Source of the DNA: Tremella fuciformis
Lineage: Eukaryota > Basidiomycota > Tremellomycetes > Tremellales > Tremellaceae
Assembly: GCA_032768795.1 (NCBI GenBank)
Contig: CP136490.1
Coordinates: 6,758,001 to 6,822,000 of the forward strand
Direction of reading: 5' to 3'
Length of the DNA: 64,000 nucleotides
Shown one piece after another: positions 1-10,727 of the stretch; positions within the stretch are counted from its first letter, which is position 1; each line of letters opens with the position of its first letter. The notes below the pieces were generated by a model. It had not been told where the DNA came from, ran no database searches, and saw only the letters and a list, made by a program, of their open reading frames with translations. A program made the translations under genes and the position numbers.

Positions 1-26
1 ACACCCGCGCTGTCTCTCTTACGCCA

Positions 27-614
27 TCAGGCGGCCTGAGGCTGCCTTGCTTGCTGAAGCTTCATCTGCAATACTCCAACAACGCTCTGCACGTTCTCCT
101 GCTTCTTCTCGATCGTCTTCTGAAGCGTCTCCAGATTTCCCTGCACAAAGCTGGCTTTGCTTGTATAGTGTTGCCTTGCCTCGGAGCGGGTCTGCATCCT
201 TAGCCTCTTCCTTTCGATGACAGACGTGCACACACCTTCTTCACGTAGTAGCCTGTACCGACATCCACCACGACGTGCTCATGGTCCGAAATCGTCCCCG
301 GCACATAGAGCGAGCTGGTGAGGGGTACGAGCACTTCTTTGCCTGTCCATCAGCCCCGACTACAGCATGAGAATGAGAAGCGACGGGCCTTTTGCAGAGG
401 GCTGGATCTCTCCGATGTCCGCGACGCAAGCTTTAAACTTGGCCTGCGCCGACTTGAGCTGCTGGTACGACGAAGTAAGGTGGTCCAATTCCTAAAGAAT
501 CAGCCTGATCTACTTTTTGGGTATTCCACATACTGCGTCAAGCTGTTTCTTGACTTCTTGCAATTGCTGAGGGTCCAAGTCGGTCAGGTTGACCTCTTGT
601 CCCTGTCCCGACAT
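27..614 (-). CDS. PFD5 (GIM5): Prefoldin subunit 5
   Basis: Prefoldin alpha-type subunit, part of the hexameric cytosolic co-chaperone that hands nascent actin and tubulin to the CCT chaperonin. The start ATG at 614 opens [20 protein letters not shown], a typical Pfd5 N-terminus leading into the first coiled-coil helix. The middle contains [12 protein letters not shown] and the [13 protein letters not shown] beta-hairpin signature; the last exon (27 to about 230) holds the second helix with [11 protein letters not shown] and [11 protein letters not shown]. At least three short introns are needed. One join (343-388) only preserves the family consensus if the donor is GC rather than GT. The client chaperonin subunit CCT3 lies 29 kb away. 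Family assignment is secure; exact splice sites are less so. Confidence 0.9.
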
Positions 615-1607
615 GCTTGTTGCCTAAAGTCGGGGTTCGCCAGCGAAATGAGATCGCGAAGTAGCGAAACGACCTCGACTTCGGCTGAGCGGGTGAGCTC
701 ACGTGATCTCCGCTCGGACCGCGAGAGAGACTGCGCAGTGCTTTGTCTTTCGCTTCTTCAACCCTCACAAGTATTGTAGGTCTATGGCAGAGAGTACCGG
801 TGTCGCAAGGAACCTGAGATTGATCTCTCGCAGGGCGGAGAGCAGCAGGCTGCGGGAAACTGGGTTGGAAATGGAAATCTGCTCGGTGAGTATTTGCTAC
901 CTCAGCCCCGCGCCGTGGCGACACGCATCAGACACTGTTCCCTTCCTCATTGTGATGCTCTTGCATGTATTACCAGACAAAGCCCCCTCTCGCAATCTCA
1001 CAAGAGAGGATCGGGGGCGTGGTGACTATTTCCCTATTATCTGAATCATCTCCCTGCGCGCGCTACCCGGATCGTCCTCGAGGGCTGCAGGCTGACTCGC
1101 AGCCGAGTTGCAGAAGCGCGGGCTTGCGTTTGTGCTTGCCTCCCTGAAGGCGTGATGCCATCTTTGCATATGCCCTACCCCCTCGTCATGCCGCTTGCCC
1201 TTGCCAATGATGAATCTGCTCCTCCTGCGTCGCGTGTCACTCGTAGGCCACTAAGTGATGCCTATCCCCGGCTAACCGGCCCGACCTGCAAAACCCATGC
1301 ACCAGCATGTCACCCTCTACTCTAGCGCTAACTGAATCATCAAAGCCTCAGCTTCGGCGGGTGACATCATGTTCTCCTCCTCCCGCCTGTCCCCTCTCCT
1401 TCCGCACGACGCGAAGACGTTTGCGCGGAGTCAAGAATCAGGGTACTCTACTCCGACGCCGAGAAGACCGAGATTTGACTAGCTCGCCGGCGATGCGATG
1501 ACATGCCAGTGTAAAGGATGTTGAGGCATTAACCACACCAGCTCACCTGCCTGAAAAGGTCTCATACCTCCTCATTCCCATAGCCTGTGCTTCACGGCGA
1601 GCTCACC
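615..1607. other. Divergent intergenic region
   Basis: Upstream region shared by PFD5 (-) and the multicopper oxidase (+). Only short overlapping spurious reading frames are present. I recognise no RNA gene or repeat here. It presumably holds both promoters and 5' UTRs. Confidence 0.5.
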
Positions 1608-3988
1608 ATGAGATCGTTGGCGCTGCTCTGTCTGGTGTTGCTCACCGCGGTCGCGGCTTGGGAGCCGGATTATATTCTGCGCGTCAGCGAGCAGACCATT
1701 GCAAGTGACTGTCAGCCCCGCTCGTCGGTGGTCATTAATGGTGAGCTTCAGCCTGTGCAGGCAGCATGTGTCAAGTCAAGAGGAATTAGCTGACCGGTAG
1801 GGACTTCGCCTGGCCCACTCATTACCTTTCAGGAAGGACAACATGCCTGGGTGAGGGTATACAATGACATGCCGGACAAGAACACGACGATTCACTTTCA
1901 CGGCTTCACCCAATATGCCTCGCCATTCAGCGATGGCACACCGCTTGCAAGCGGCTGGCCTATCCCTCCCGGACATTTCTACGACTATGAGTTCCAGCTA
2001 CAGCCTGGTCAGCAGCCAAACTTGGCCGCCAGTGGCAGGAAGGCTCACCCTAAGGATTCATCGGGACATATTGGTATCATTCGCACGTAAATCCTCAAGT
2101 GGTGACTGCCCAAGGGCCCGTCATAGTCGAGCAAGCCAACAAAACCCAATGCCCGGTAGAGTATGACGAGGAGATCGTCATGATGGTGTCGGACTACTAT
2201 CATGTATGTCGCCTAATCTGAAGTTGACTGAATGGACAGGCCACCGACGAAGAGCTCGAAGCAGGCGTGCTCAACACCACCGTCTTCGGGTGGCTGGGCG
2301 AGCCGCAGAACCTGCTTGTGAACGGCAACGCTCTCGGCAAGTGCAACAAGAGTGCCTTGTTGGAAGGTCAGACCTGCACGACGGATTGCGGGAACAACAA
2401 GCAGCTCGTCAAGCCCAACACGCGCTATCGCGTGAGGATCATCGGGAGTACGATACTGAGCTATGTTGGCCTAGCTCTGGAGGGTCACAACATGACTATT
2501 TTCGAAGTTGATGTAAGTTCCAACATGGGCAGGTTTCAGATTTCTGAGTGGCAGGGCACATATGTCGATCCTCTCCCTGTCGAAGATCTCGAGTTTGGCG
2601 TTGCACAGCGATACTCGGTCTTGATAGAGACCATGGCTGATCCTCCTAAACAAGAGTGCGTCTTGCAAAGAGCCGCTAGATAACAGAAGCTCACGAATAG
2701 CTGGTATTGGCGCCTGAGGACCATGTGGCGCCCGACACGAGTGAACGGATCAGCCTTATGGACCTATGATGACAGTGCTCCATCCGACTCGTTCACAATG
2801 GACTCCATCAGCCAAAACCCCACGCCAACCGATCTAAACCAGACCGTCTTCCTGCCCAACGAGACGTTTGGCTGGGTCTCTGAGTGAGCCCTGCAAACTG
2901 TCAGCCTTGAACCTATTTGAACTGACGATAGCCAATTTGTCCAGTGGAACAAGTCGCAGTACGCGCCAAGCGATGACGAGGTTACCCGAATCATCGTAAG
3001 TCTCGTGTAGCAAATCGTCAGCCCTGTACGCTTATGGTCAGGTGTTGAATGGGCAACAGCTCGTGGACGGCCAAGGGTTTCGCTGGTCTGTCAACAACGA
3101 GTTGAACAACTCGACTCTGCCGAACATTCCGTATCTCGTGCAGTTCTACGCCGCTCAGACTCCGTTGATGCCCAACTGTAGGCGACAAGCCTTACCCGAC
3201 ACGAGGCGCTGATGGCAGACTCTGTGGCACTTGCTAACGGAGGCTATGATGCCGCGTCCAATTCGTACCCGGCCAAAGTGGATGAGGTGCTCGACATTGT
3301 CATCCAGAATCGCGCCGGCCCTACTTCAGGCATGGTGGAATCACACCCGTGGCACAGTCACGGCGCCAAGGCGAGCTTTCCGACTACGTTTTTGGTTATG
3401 CCAGGGCTATGGGCTGACAAACAGTATTGGGATATGGGGTACGGCCCAGGCAACTTCACCTATGCCGCTCTGAACGCCTCGCGCGCCAAAGCCAGGGGCA
3501 CACCCTATCAACGCGACACGAGCGTCGCATATGCTGGGCCGGGCGCATCGTACAACAGCTCGGTCATTGCCGATGATGCCCCGGGGGGATGGCGGCTCTT
3601 TCGCATAAAAGTGACTGACCCGTGCGTCTTCACGCTTACGGAGATGATTGCAGGACTGACATGCAGGGGCGCGTGGCTGGTGCATTGCCATATCACCCCT
3701 CATCAGACGATGGGCATGCAGGCGCTCTTCATGTATGCTGTGAGTCTTGTTGCACAAGGGCCAGCCGTGAGCAGGACGGGAGAGGCTGACACGCTGCAGG
3801 CCGAACATCTCCCGCCTATCCCCGATAGCCTCCTGAATGAGTATCTCACATACGGCGGCGGTGCGTACGGGCAGCCAACGTACGATTATACTGGAGAGAC
3901 AACATCGTATGTTCCTCGAAGCTACTTTGACACGATGGCGACCCTTGGAGCGGGTATGAAGCAAAGATGGCTCAGCTCATGGGCTTAA
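1608..3988 (+). CDS. Multicopper oxidase, ascorbate-oxidase/laccase type
   Basis: Secreted copper enzyme that oxidises a reducing substrate and reduces O2 to water. ATG 1608 starts MRSLALLCLVLLTAVAAWEP, a clear signal peptide. All four copper-ligand motifs are visible across the exons: HFHGF (about 1898), a W-Y-H-S-H region (about 2070), HPWHSHG (about 3345) and HCHITPHQTMGM (about 3687). The axial position after the last His block is Met, as in ascorbate-oxidase-like low-potential enzymes. The domain order is the usual three cupredoxins, split by six or more short introns (one lies just before GAWLVHCHI). No C-terminal membrane anchor is seen, so a secreted enzyme is likelier than a Fet3-type ferroxidase. 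No iron permease neighbour is present. Substrate unknown. Confidence 0.88.
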
Positions 3989-4137
3989 ACCACACAAGCC
4001 AAGGAGGAGAAGGATGGAATGGAGAAGGGGTATCGTCAAGATGTAGCATTCATCAATTGGTCATCACAGATACCTGTCGTATGTGCATCGGGACATTCCA
4101 CGATGCCGTCGTTTCGTTGAACAAATGCCCCGGGTCA

Positions 4138-7100
4138 TCATTTCCTGCTTCGTGTGCTCCTGGCTGGAGCAGAGACAGTCTCCCGGGCTGAAGAGGCTGT
4201 CTTCCTGGTAGTTGATGCCGATGAACGCTTCCTTGGAGCGTCGTCAACGCGCTGAGTTTCTGGCTCATTCTCCTTCTCGGCACTTTGAGTCTTCGCCGCA
4301 GTCCTCGTGCGGCGAGTAGGGGCGGATTGTGATTTCCCAGCCCCTTCGTTGGAGGCTGCTGCCTTGCGAGACGAGGCAGACGCATGAGAGCGCTTGGAGG
4401 CGATGTTTGTTGAGACCGTGGATTGCTCGGGCACGGTGCCAGATTCTTGACTTTGGCTCTCGTTCAAGATTTTCCGCGGTCTTCCTCGCTTCGGTACTTC
4501 GACTTGAACTGACTCGCTGAGCATGTTTGTCGCTGAACGTGTCGTCGCACGAATCGCTCGACCAGAGCGAGCTGTCCCGGAAGCGGATTCGTTCACCGTC
4601 TCGCCTTCGACATGCGAAGACACTGCCTCGGTCGGGTCTTCACTCGACTTTGAGCTGTTCGCTTTATTGGCGCGAGAAGCCGATGCTGAAATCTTGATTG
4701 CCGAAGTCTTGGAATCCTGGACAGGCGCAGTATCGTCTTTCCTCTTACGCAGAGGTATTCGGCTGGGAGCAGATTGTGCCGTCGCCGGCACGGTTTTGTT
4801 GGTCCCTCTCGGTACACCGCGAGCTCGGTGTGAGAGTGTACTCGACGCGTTTGACAGGCGCGTCCGTGGCGAATGTGGCGAATGTTCTTCTTGGCCGTCT
4901 TTCAGCAGACGATCGCTTTCGGAGACAACGGTTCCTTCATCCTCAGTCTCAACAAGTTCGTACATCTCGGCCATTCCCTCCATTGCAGGCGTTTTTGGAT
5001 AGAGACGTTCGTGGAATAAGGAGCGCACTCCGCCCATATCTGGTGTGGCCGGGCGCTTTTCCTCTTGCAGCATGTCCTTGACTCCGACCAATGAAGGCGT
5101 AGGCTGTTCTTCGATCGTCGTGGGGAACAAATCTTTCAGGTCGCGCATATACGGAGTCTTTGCGGCGCCCGGAGTCTTCAGCATCTCTCGCATCCCTCTG
5201 AACGAAGGAGTTGCGGCGATGTTGAACGTTTGCGTCCGGGAAGGGGTCGTGTGTGATTGTGCAGGGGTCGACGGCAGAGCAAAGCCTACCGTCGCACGTT
5301 GACCATCCCTGATGGCAGTGGTTTGCCGATTCAGACTCTGGCGGCGAAGGTCCGCCATGCGCTGCTTCAGATGATCCATCGGGGTGCTTGGGATCGCAGG
5401 CACATCTAGTGATGACTCTGGAGAGGCAAATGCCAGAGCCGGATGACTGGTTGACTTGACCAACGATGCCCCGATAGGGGTGTCCCGAATGCGCTCCTTG
5501 AACCCGCTAGCGGGAGGCACTGGCAAAGCCCGTGGTGTAGCGAGTGTCTCACGGCGACGTTTGGCCTATGATCAGCCTTGAAGCACACAGCTTCTATTCG
5601 ATTCACCTCTGCAACTACAGCAGGACTTGGCCGGGCCCGAGCCGGGGTGGACAGGACCGTCTCCTCCTCTTCTTCCTCCTTCACGGACTGCACGGCGAGC
5701 CGAGCAGGCTTGCCTAGCGTGCCGGGGGTGGGTACAGTACGATGTATCGATCTGGAGGGGACAGACTGAGGGGTTGATGGCAGACGCTCGAATCGTACAG
5801 CTGGACCGCCAATGTTGGCAAGTGAGCGGCGGGGCTGGAAAGTAGCGATGCGTTGGGGCTGAGGGGTGTAGAAGCGCTGATTGATGTCGCTCATCTGAGG
5901 CTGTCAACGGAATGTAACTGCTGTATGTCTGCACTGACATTTGCCGTTGTCTTACCTCTCGCGGAGTCGTTCTGCCTCAGCTCCTGGTTCCCCCCAAAAT
6001 CGAATGATTCGTTTGTGGAATCTGCGATCGGGTCTTCCTCGAGCGAGGAAGAGGATATGTCGGCAACTTCCATTGAAATTTGTTCCTCGTTCATACTCTC
6101 ATCGATCTCCATCCAGTTGCCCGGAGCCAAAGCTTCCTCTTCTACCTGCAAAGCATGATTGTCCGTCTCCTGAGGATCAGTCTCTATTAGAATTGGACAA
6201 ATACGAACACGTACAATGTCGAGAGACACGTCAGCCGCGAAAGAGTCCATTTCCGAGGACGAACTCGAGGTATTCACTGCCCCGGACGGGCTTTCGCCCT
6301 CCTCCGACCCATCGTGTTCGGCTTGTCCAGCACCAATTCCAATGACCGGCGAATTCCCAGGGGTCAAGCTTCTTCGGTTCATATACTTTGGGCTTGAACT
6401 CTTGCGGCGTACCTCGACAGCGCCACTCTCGATAGCGCCGTCGATGCCAGGCGATCTGTTTTCCTCCCAGGCCTTCCGAACTGAGCGGAGTAACAGCGAT
6501 TTGCGCAATGAGGAAGACCCTCGAGGGGTTGTCATGGCGACCTGAGCTGGCACGGGATCCGATGCGCTCTTGGACGCGGTGTCCTCGATCTCTGTTGGCT
6601 TCACTGCCGTTTCCACCTCGAAATCGATCATAGCCGGTCGATCCGGTATACTGGAGGCGAGGACTCGCGTTCGTGGGACAACACTAGTGTTGCGCAAAGG
6701 CGCTTTTCCTGCTGGTTGAGGCGTCATAAATCCTCTGAGTTGGATGGACTGCTCTGAGCACAGTTGGACCTTTGTTTGGGAATAGACTTACCGGCCTTGG
6801 CTGGTCAATGGCTTCCTCGTTCACCTCTAGGTACACCATATCGCCCTCTTCACCATTTACTACGTCCACAACCAGATCTTCTTGTTTCTCTTGAGCGTCA
6901 TCTTCCTCTTCCGCTTCCTCTTCTGTGACCTCCCTATTCAATGTCGATTTGCTCGGGGTTCCCATTCGACCGAGTCCCAAGGTGCTGTGCCTGCGGCCTT
7001 TGGCGGGCGACATGGGCACAAACCTCTGACCGAAGGGGACTAGCGATAAACGGTGGGATGCTCTCCTCCTGACAGAAGGCTCATTCGGTGGCCAGTTCTT

Positions 7101-7680
7101 GACAGGAGAGGGTGAGGCCGAGGGAAGCGATGATGGTATGACCACAGGTGACATAAGTCCAGCAATCTCAGGGGAGATGTTATCGGTCGGGTATTCAAAT
7201 CGGAAGACCTTCTTGCGAATGACAAAAGTGTCTCTGTCATTGAGTAGGATCACGCTTGGAGGTTTGTGCTGCTTGGTTGCTCCGTCCGCGGGTGTGTGAA
7301 AGAGACCGTTACCGCCAAGCACATGCAATGACGCCTATCGCAGTCAGCGAGATATTGGATTGATTCCAACACACCTGTCCAGTGGCCAGATCAAAGGTGA
7401 TCTCGCAGTGCAACTTTGAGACATCTGAGAAGTATAGACGAATCTGAAGGTCAGCACACGGCAGATTTTGACCAGATCGGCTGTTCACGTCGCAATCATA
7501 ATCCCTGCACATCAGCTCGACCTGGCATCATCGAAGATCGAAGATCCCAACGCACCGGCCTATGGAAACCTTCTGGGCATCGATGGGGAAGGATTGAAGG
7601 TCTTCCCCATCTTTTCTCTTCACCAAGTACAATGTACCTAGGGTACCACAAGGTGCCGAGAGCAGAATGGAGTCCTCCAT
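4138..7680 (-). CDS. FHA-domain, AT-hook protein with Ki-67-like repeats
   Basis: Large probable nuclear or chromatin protein. ATG 7680 starts MEDSILLSAPCGTLGTLYLV and leads directly into an FHA phosphothreonine-binding domain: VSIGR, then DVSKLHCEI, then NG and LLNDRDTF, interrupted by two short introns. The middle (about 5,700-7,100) is acidic and Ser/Pro-rich with many S/T-P sites. At 4957-5211 five TP-x-x-x-G-(M/V)-(R/K)-x-(L/M)-(F/L) units repeat every 18-19 residues. An AT-hook (KRGRPRK, 4472-4494) and a basic Lys/Arg/Ser/Thr-rich tail follow. FHA at the N-terminus, S/T-P-rich body, LF-TP repeats and a basic DNA-binding C-terminus together resemble the animal mitotic chromosome protein Ki-67. 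That resemblance is my inference; a general FHA scaffold is the alternative. It ends tail to tail with the multicopper oxidase gene, 149 bp apart. Confidence 0.75.
4957..5211 (-). repeat. Five tandem Ki-67-like peptide repeats
   Basis: Within the FHA protein, TP dipeptides occur at spacings of 18, 19, 18 and 18 residues. The units are TPSFRGMREML, TPYMRDLKDLF, TPSLVGVKDML, TPDMGGVRSLF and TPAMEGMAEMY. The spacing and the hydrophobic pair at the end of each unit are conserved while the DNA has diverged, which suggests selection on the peptide. Confidence 0.8.
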
Positions 7681-7892
7681 GCTGAAGCCAGGCGGTCGAG
7701 TGTGAGGGTCGAGAGAGACGAGTTGAATGAAGAAGCGGAAGGATGTTTATCCCAGCGAAATCAGTCACGTCCAAGCGCACACACTCTAAAATGCCCTCCC
7801 CTTTATCGGCGATCCCCGTCTGCCCGAGTCTCACGTGGTCTCGGTTTCAAGCTGACTGACAGCGATGGCTCATCTTCTCGACGACCACATTT
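7681..7892. other. Remaining 5' region of the FHA gene
   Basis: About 210 bp of host sequence between the FHA start codon and the Helitron 5' end. Together with 8576-8636 it is what remains of the divergent promoter shared with the transporter gene. No specific motif recognised. Confidence 0.4.
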
Positions 7893-8575
7893 TCAGCGTA
7901 GCTCTTACGGGGCGAATTTCTGCGGGTGTCCCTGGAACGAAAACGGTAAATGGGGGAATTAAATAAGAAAATTCCGGCCATTCTGATTTCATCAGCACAA
8001 TCCTAATATGCATTGTGTCCTTGCCAAATTGCCTTTCATCAGAGAATAAAGATCTATGCATGAGGCTGATGCATGGAATGATCTCTGTAGCAGAACCAAT
8101 CGCCTACATAGCTACTGCCATACCCTGCCCTATCATTGCACCAAAATGGTTACAATAGCGCAAGTCTGACAAGACTGCAATAGGCTTGCCAGGTGGCAGC
8201 TGTGACATAGCCCCTGTGACCAGCTTGGCATGCCTATGATCATCTGATCAGCCTAGCATGCCCAACAAGCACTTGCGCATCTCTTGATGAAGTGCTTTAG
8301 CTTGCAACTAATCAATGTTCTACAGTACATCCGGCTTTGCCGGATGCTTGACCCGTAAGGGCTGCGATGGCTGCGCCGCTAGGCGCAAGGGGGGGTCTTG
8401 GGGGGGTGTCCCACCCCCCCATGTCTAACGGAACCAAAGAACAAGGAATTGCATTAGGTTTTCCAAATTGCCTGAGAACCAATAACTTGAATACCTGATT
8501 AGAAATTCAGAGCTAAAAAAGAATTGAAATAACGAGCTACGCCCTATCGCGCACTTTCCTGCACGATCTACCTAG
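7893..8575 (+). mobile_element. Non-autonomous Helitron, 683 bp
   Basis: The 5' end reads TCAGCGTAGCTCTTACGG and stays closely similar for about 75 bp to the 5' end of the autonomous element at 42127-48675 (read on its minus strand), including CTGCGGGTGTCCCTGGAACG and GAAAACGGTAA. The 3' end is GAGCTACGCCC, then a 7-bp hairpin with one mismatch (8546-8552 with 8561-8567), 4 nt, CTAG, followed by host T at 8576. The autonomous copy has the same layout and spacing. The base before TC is T, not the usual A. There is no coding sequence inside; the body is AT-rich apart from a GC-rich hairpin cluster at 8328-8420. It ends 61 bp before the transporter start codon. Confidence 0.88.
8328..8420. repeat. 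GC-rich hairpin cluster inside the small Helitron
   Basis: Several perfect short palindromes lie back to back: CATCCGGC-TTT-GCCGGATG (8328-8346), CCC-GTAA-GGG just after it, TGCGCC-GCTA-GGCGCA (about 8372-8388), and a 9-bp stem GGGGGGGTG with CACCCCCCC around a 3-nt loop (8400-8420). The block is bounded by ACAT and ATGT and differs sharply in base composition from its AT-rich surroundings. It could be a nested hairpin element or a structural part of the Helitron. Confidence 0.7.
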
Positions 8576-8636
8576 TGTTGCTCAAGCCAGACTTCTTGCA
8601 GCGGTGACTGGTAGCAGCGAACGGTGACTGGTAATC

Positions 8637-10542
8637 ATGTCCCGTGTCAATTACGGAACAGCCTCGGCGACGCCCTCGCTCTTGCGAGAAGACAGTACCT
8701 TCGTTTCCCCAGCTCAGTCTCGCAAATCTCATCGATCACATCGTTCACTGAGGAGCAATGCAGCATCTCAAAGCGGATCAGCGTCAATCACTTCGTCAGT
8801 GTCGAACCTGGCAAACACCATAATAGGCGCTGGTGCTCTGGCTTTCCCGTCCGCGTTTGCGACAATGGGACTCATTCCTGGCATCTTGTCTTGCATCTTC
8901 TGTGGCGGAACTGCTTTCTTCGGGCTGTATTTGCTCAGTCGGTGCGCAACCATGGTTGGGCGTCTGCCGGGACATGAAGGGAGGAAGGCCAGCTTCAACG
9001 AAGTAGCCAAGTTGACCTTTGGCAAAGGATGGGCAACAAGGGTTTTCGACGTCAGTGTTGCCATTCTAGGCTAACTGGTCGTCCAACAGACTGACCTGCA
9101 GTTGGCCATCGCCATCAAGTGCTTCGGGGTGTCCGTTTCCTACCTCATCATCTGCAAGGTCTCTCATCACCCGCAGGAGATGCCCCGGTGTGCTGACGTG
9201 CAGACGTTGTTGCCGCAGGTTTCGGCTCAGGTCGCCACCATCATTGGTCAGCCCTTGGAACACCATTCCCTGTTACTTCAACCCAACTTTTGGCTGGTAG
9301 GGGCGATGGTAGTCATTGCTCCTCTCTCGTTTCTGAGAACTCTGGACGCTCTTCGATTCACAAGCCAGATCGCTCTCGCTACCGTCGTATAGTAAGCCAC
9401 TTCCTGTCATGGCGAAAGAGGGACTGATGATCAGCTTGATGTTTGTCGTCGTTGGGTGGTTCATACTGAAAGGACCCAGTCCAACGCGAGGGGGTGTGGT
9501 CCTGGCACGGTTTGGCACCAACACTTTGGCCAGTTTCCCAGTGCAAATATTTGCCTACACGTAAGAGATCGCGTGATCCGCAGACGAAACTGACTCGTCT
9601 AGCTGCTCGCAAAATGTAAGGTCGTCTAAAGTGCCGTCCTTCTCGGGTCTAAATCACAGCTCTTCCCTATCTATAACGAGCTCAAAGACAAGACCCAGAT
9701 CAGACTGAACACCGTCACTGGCACCTCAATTGGTATGGCTGCCTTGGTGTACGAAGCTGTGCGTTGGAATGCCGGATCCGAATTTTTCTATCAGCTCATC
9801 AGTAGCTCGGGGTCGTCGGGTATCTGACCTTTGGTAACAAGGTTGGCAGCAACATCATCGCCATGTACCCTCCGACATCGATCTTTGTCGCATTGGGTCG
9901 TCTGGGAATCGTTCTCCTTGTGGGCCTGTCGTACCCGTTGCAGTGCTTGCCATGTCGGGTATGCGTGTACCAGATGACATCTGGCATAATTAAACCCAAA
10001 CCCGAAGATCAACTTTTCGATCGACCGCCCTCCCCATCCGACTTCGAAGTCAGTGAGGATGAGGAAGAAGGCGTGCACGCAGAGGCGGACCCTCTAGTGC
10101 CCAAGCCGGACGACGAGGACAATGGAGACGAAGATGAAGGCGATGATCGAGCTCATGGCGGAGGCGTGCAGATGCGCCAATCCAAATTCATCGGCATCAC
10201 ATGCGGTATTCTCACGTTGGGTTTTATCATCGCCTTGCTGGTCGATGAGCTGGAAGTCGGTGAGCCCCGCGTGCCCCGACACGGATACGATGCTTACATT
10301 CAGTGCTCAGCTTCGTAGGCTCGACGGGCAGCACCCTGATCAGCTTTGTTCTACCAGGCGCGTTCTACTTCAAGTTGTTCAGGAGAGAACCTGGTGTGAC
10401 CAAGTGGTTCGCCCTTGCTCTTACAATCTACGGGCTTGCCGTCATGGTGTTCTGGTTTGTGCACGGGCTACTCATTGACGAGGCTGACTTCAGTCTCGCC
10501 TTCAACATCATCAATTTGCATGCTCGTTCCAGCGGACATTAG
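8637..10542 (+). CDS. Vacuolar amino-acid transporter, AAAP/AVT family
   Basis: Proton-coupled amino-acid permease of the AAAP (SLC38/AVT) family, probably exporting amino acids from the vacuole like yeast Avt5/6/7. ATG 8637 starts MSRVNYGTASATPSLLRED, a soluble N-terminus. The first transmembrane segment carries the family signature ANTIIGAGALAFPSAFATMG. Ten or eleven helices can be followed across the exons. A highly acidic cytosolic loop (about 10,000-10,170) with D/E-rich runs lies before the last helices. The end LAVMVF-C-LAFNIINL is restored when the intron starting GTTTGTGCACGG is removed. The small Helitron lies immediately upstream, so the natural promoter has been displaced to 740 bp or more from the ATG. 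Confidence 0.9.
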
Positions 10543-10727
10543 ATGCATCAGATTGTCGTATGTACAGTATAGATGGAATGGCTGCATGCATTGTCCGTCA
10601 GTTCAGTCGAGCTTATACACGAGCAATGCGCCCGGGCGACCACTTATCGAGCGCTACAAATACATCATCAAGGCAACAAGGTATTTCACGACATCTGGCT
10701 ACGACCAAGCACATTCAGCCGCAGCTT

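Noticed and set aside
1608..4138. Iron-uptake gene pair around the multicopper oxidase
   Set aside because: The neighbours are prefoldin 5 and an FHA protein; no permease is present and no membrane anchor was found.
8400..8436. Alternative Helitron 3' end: hairpin with G/C run followed by ATGT and CTAA
   Set aside because: It superficially fits hairpin plus CTRR, but the next base is C rather than T, the hairpin does not match the autonomous copy, and the true end at 8572-8575 matches the autonomous terminus in sequence and spacing.
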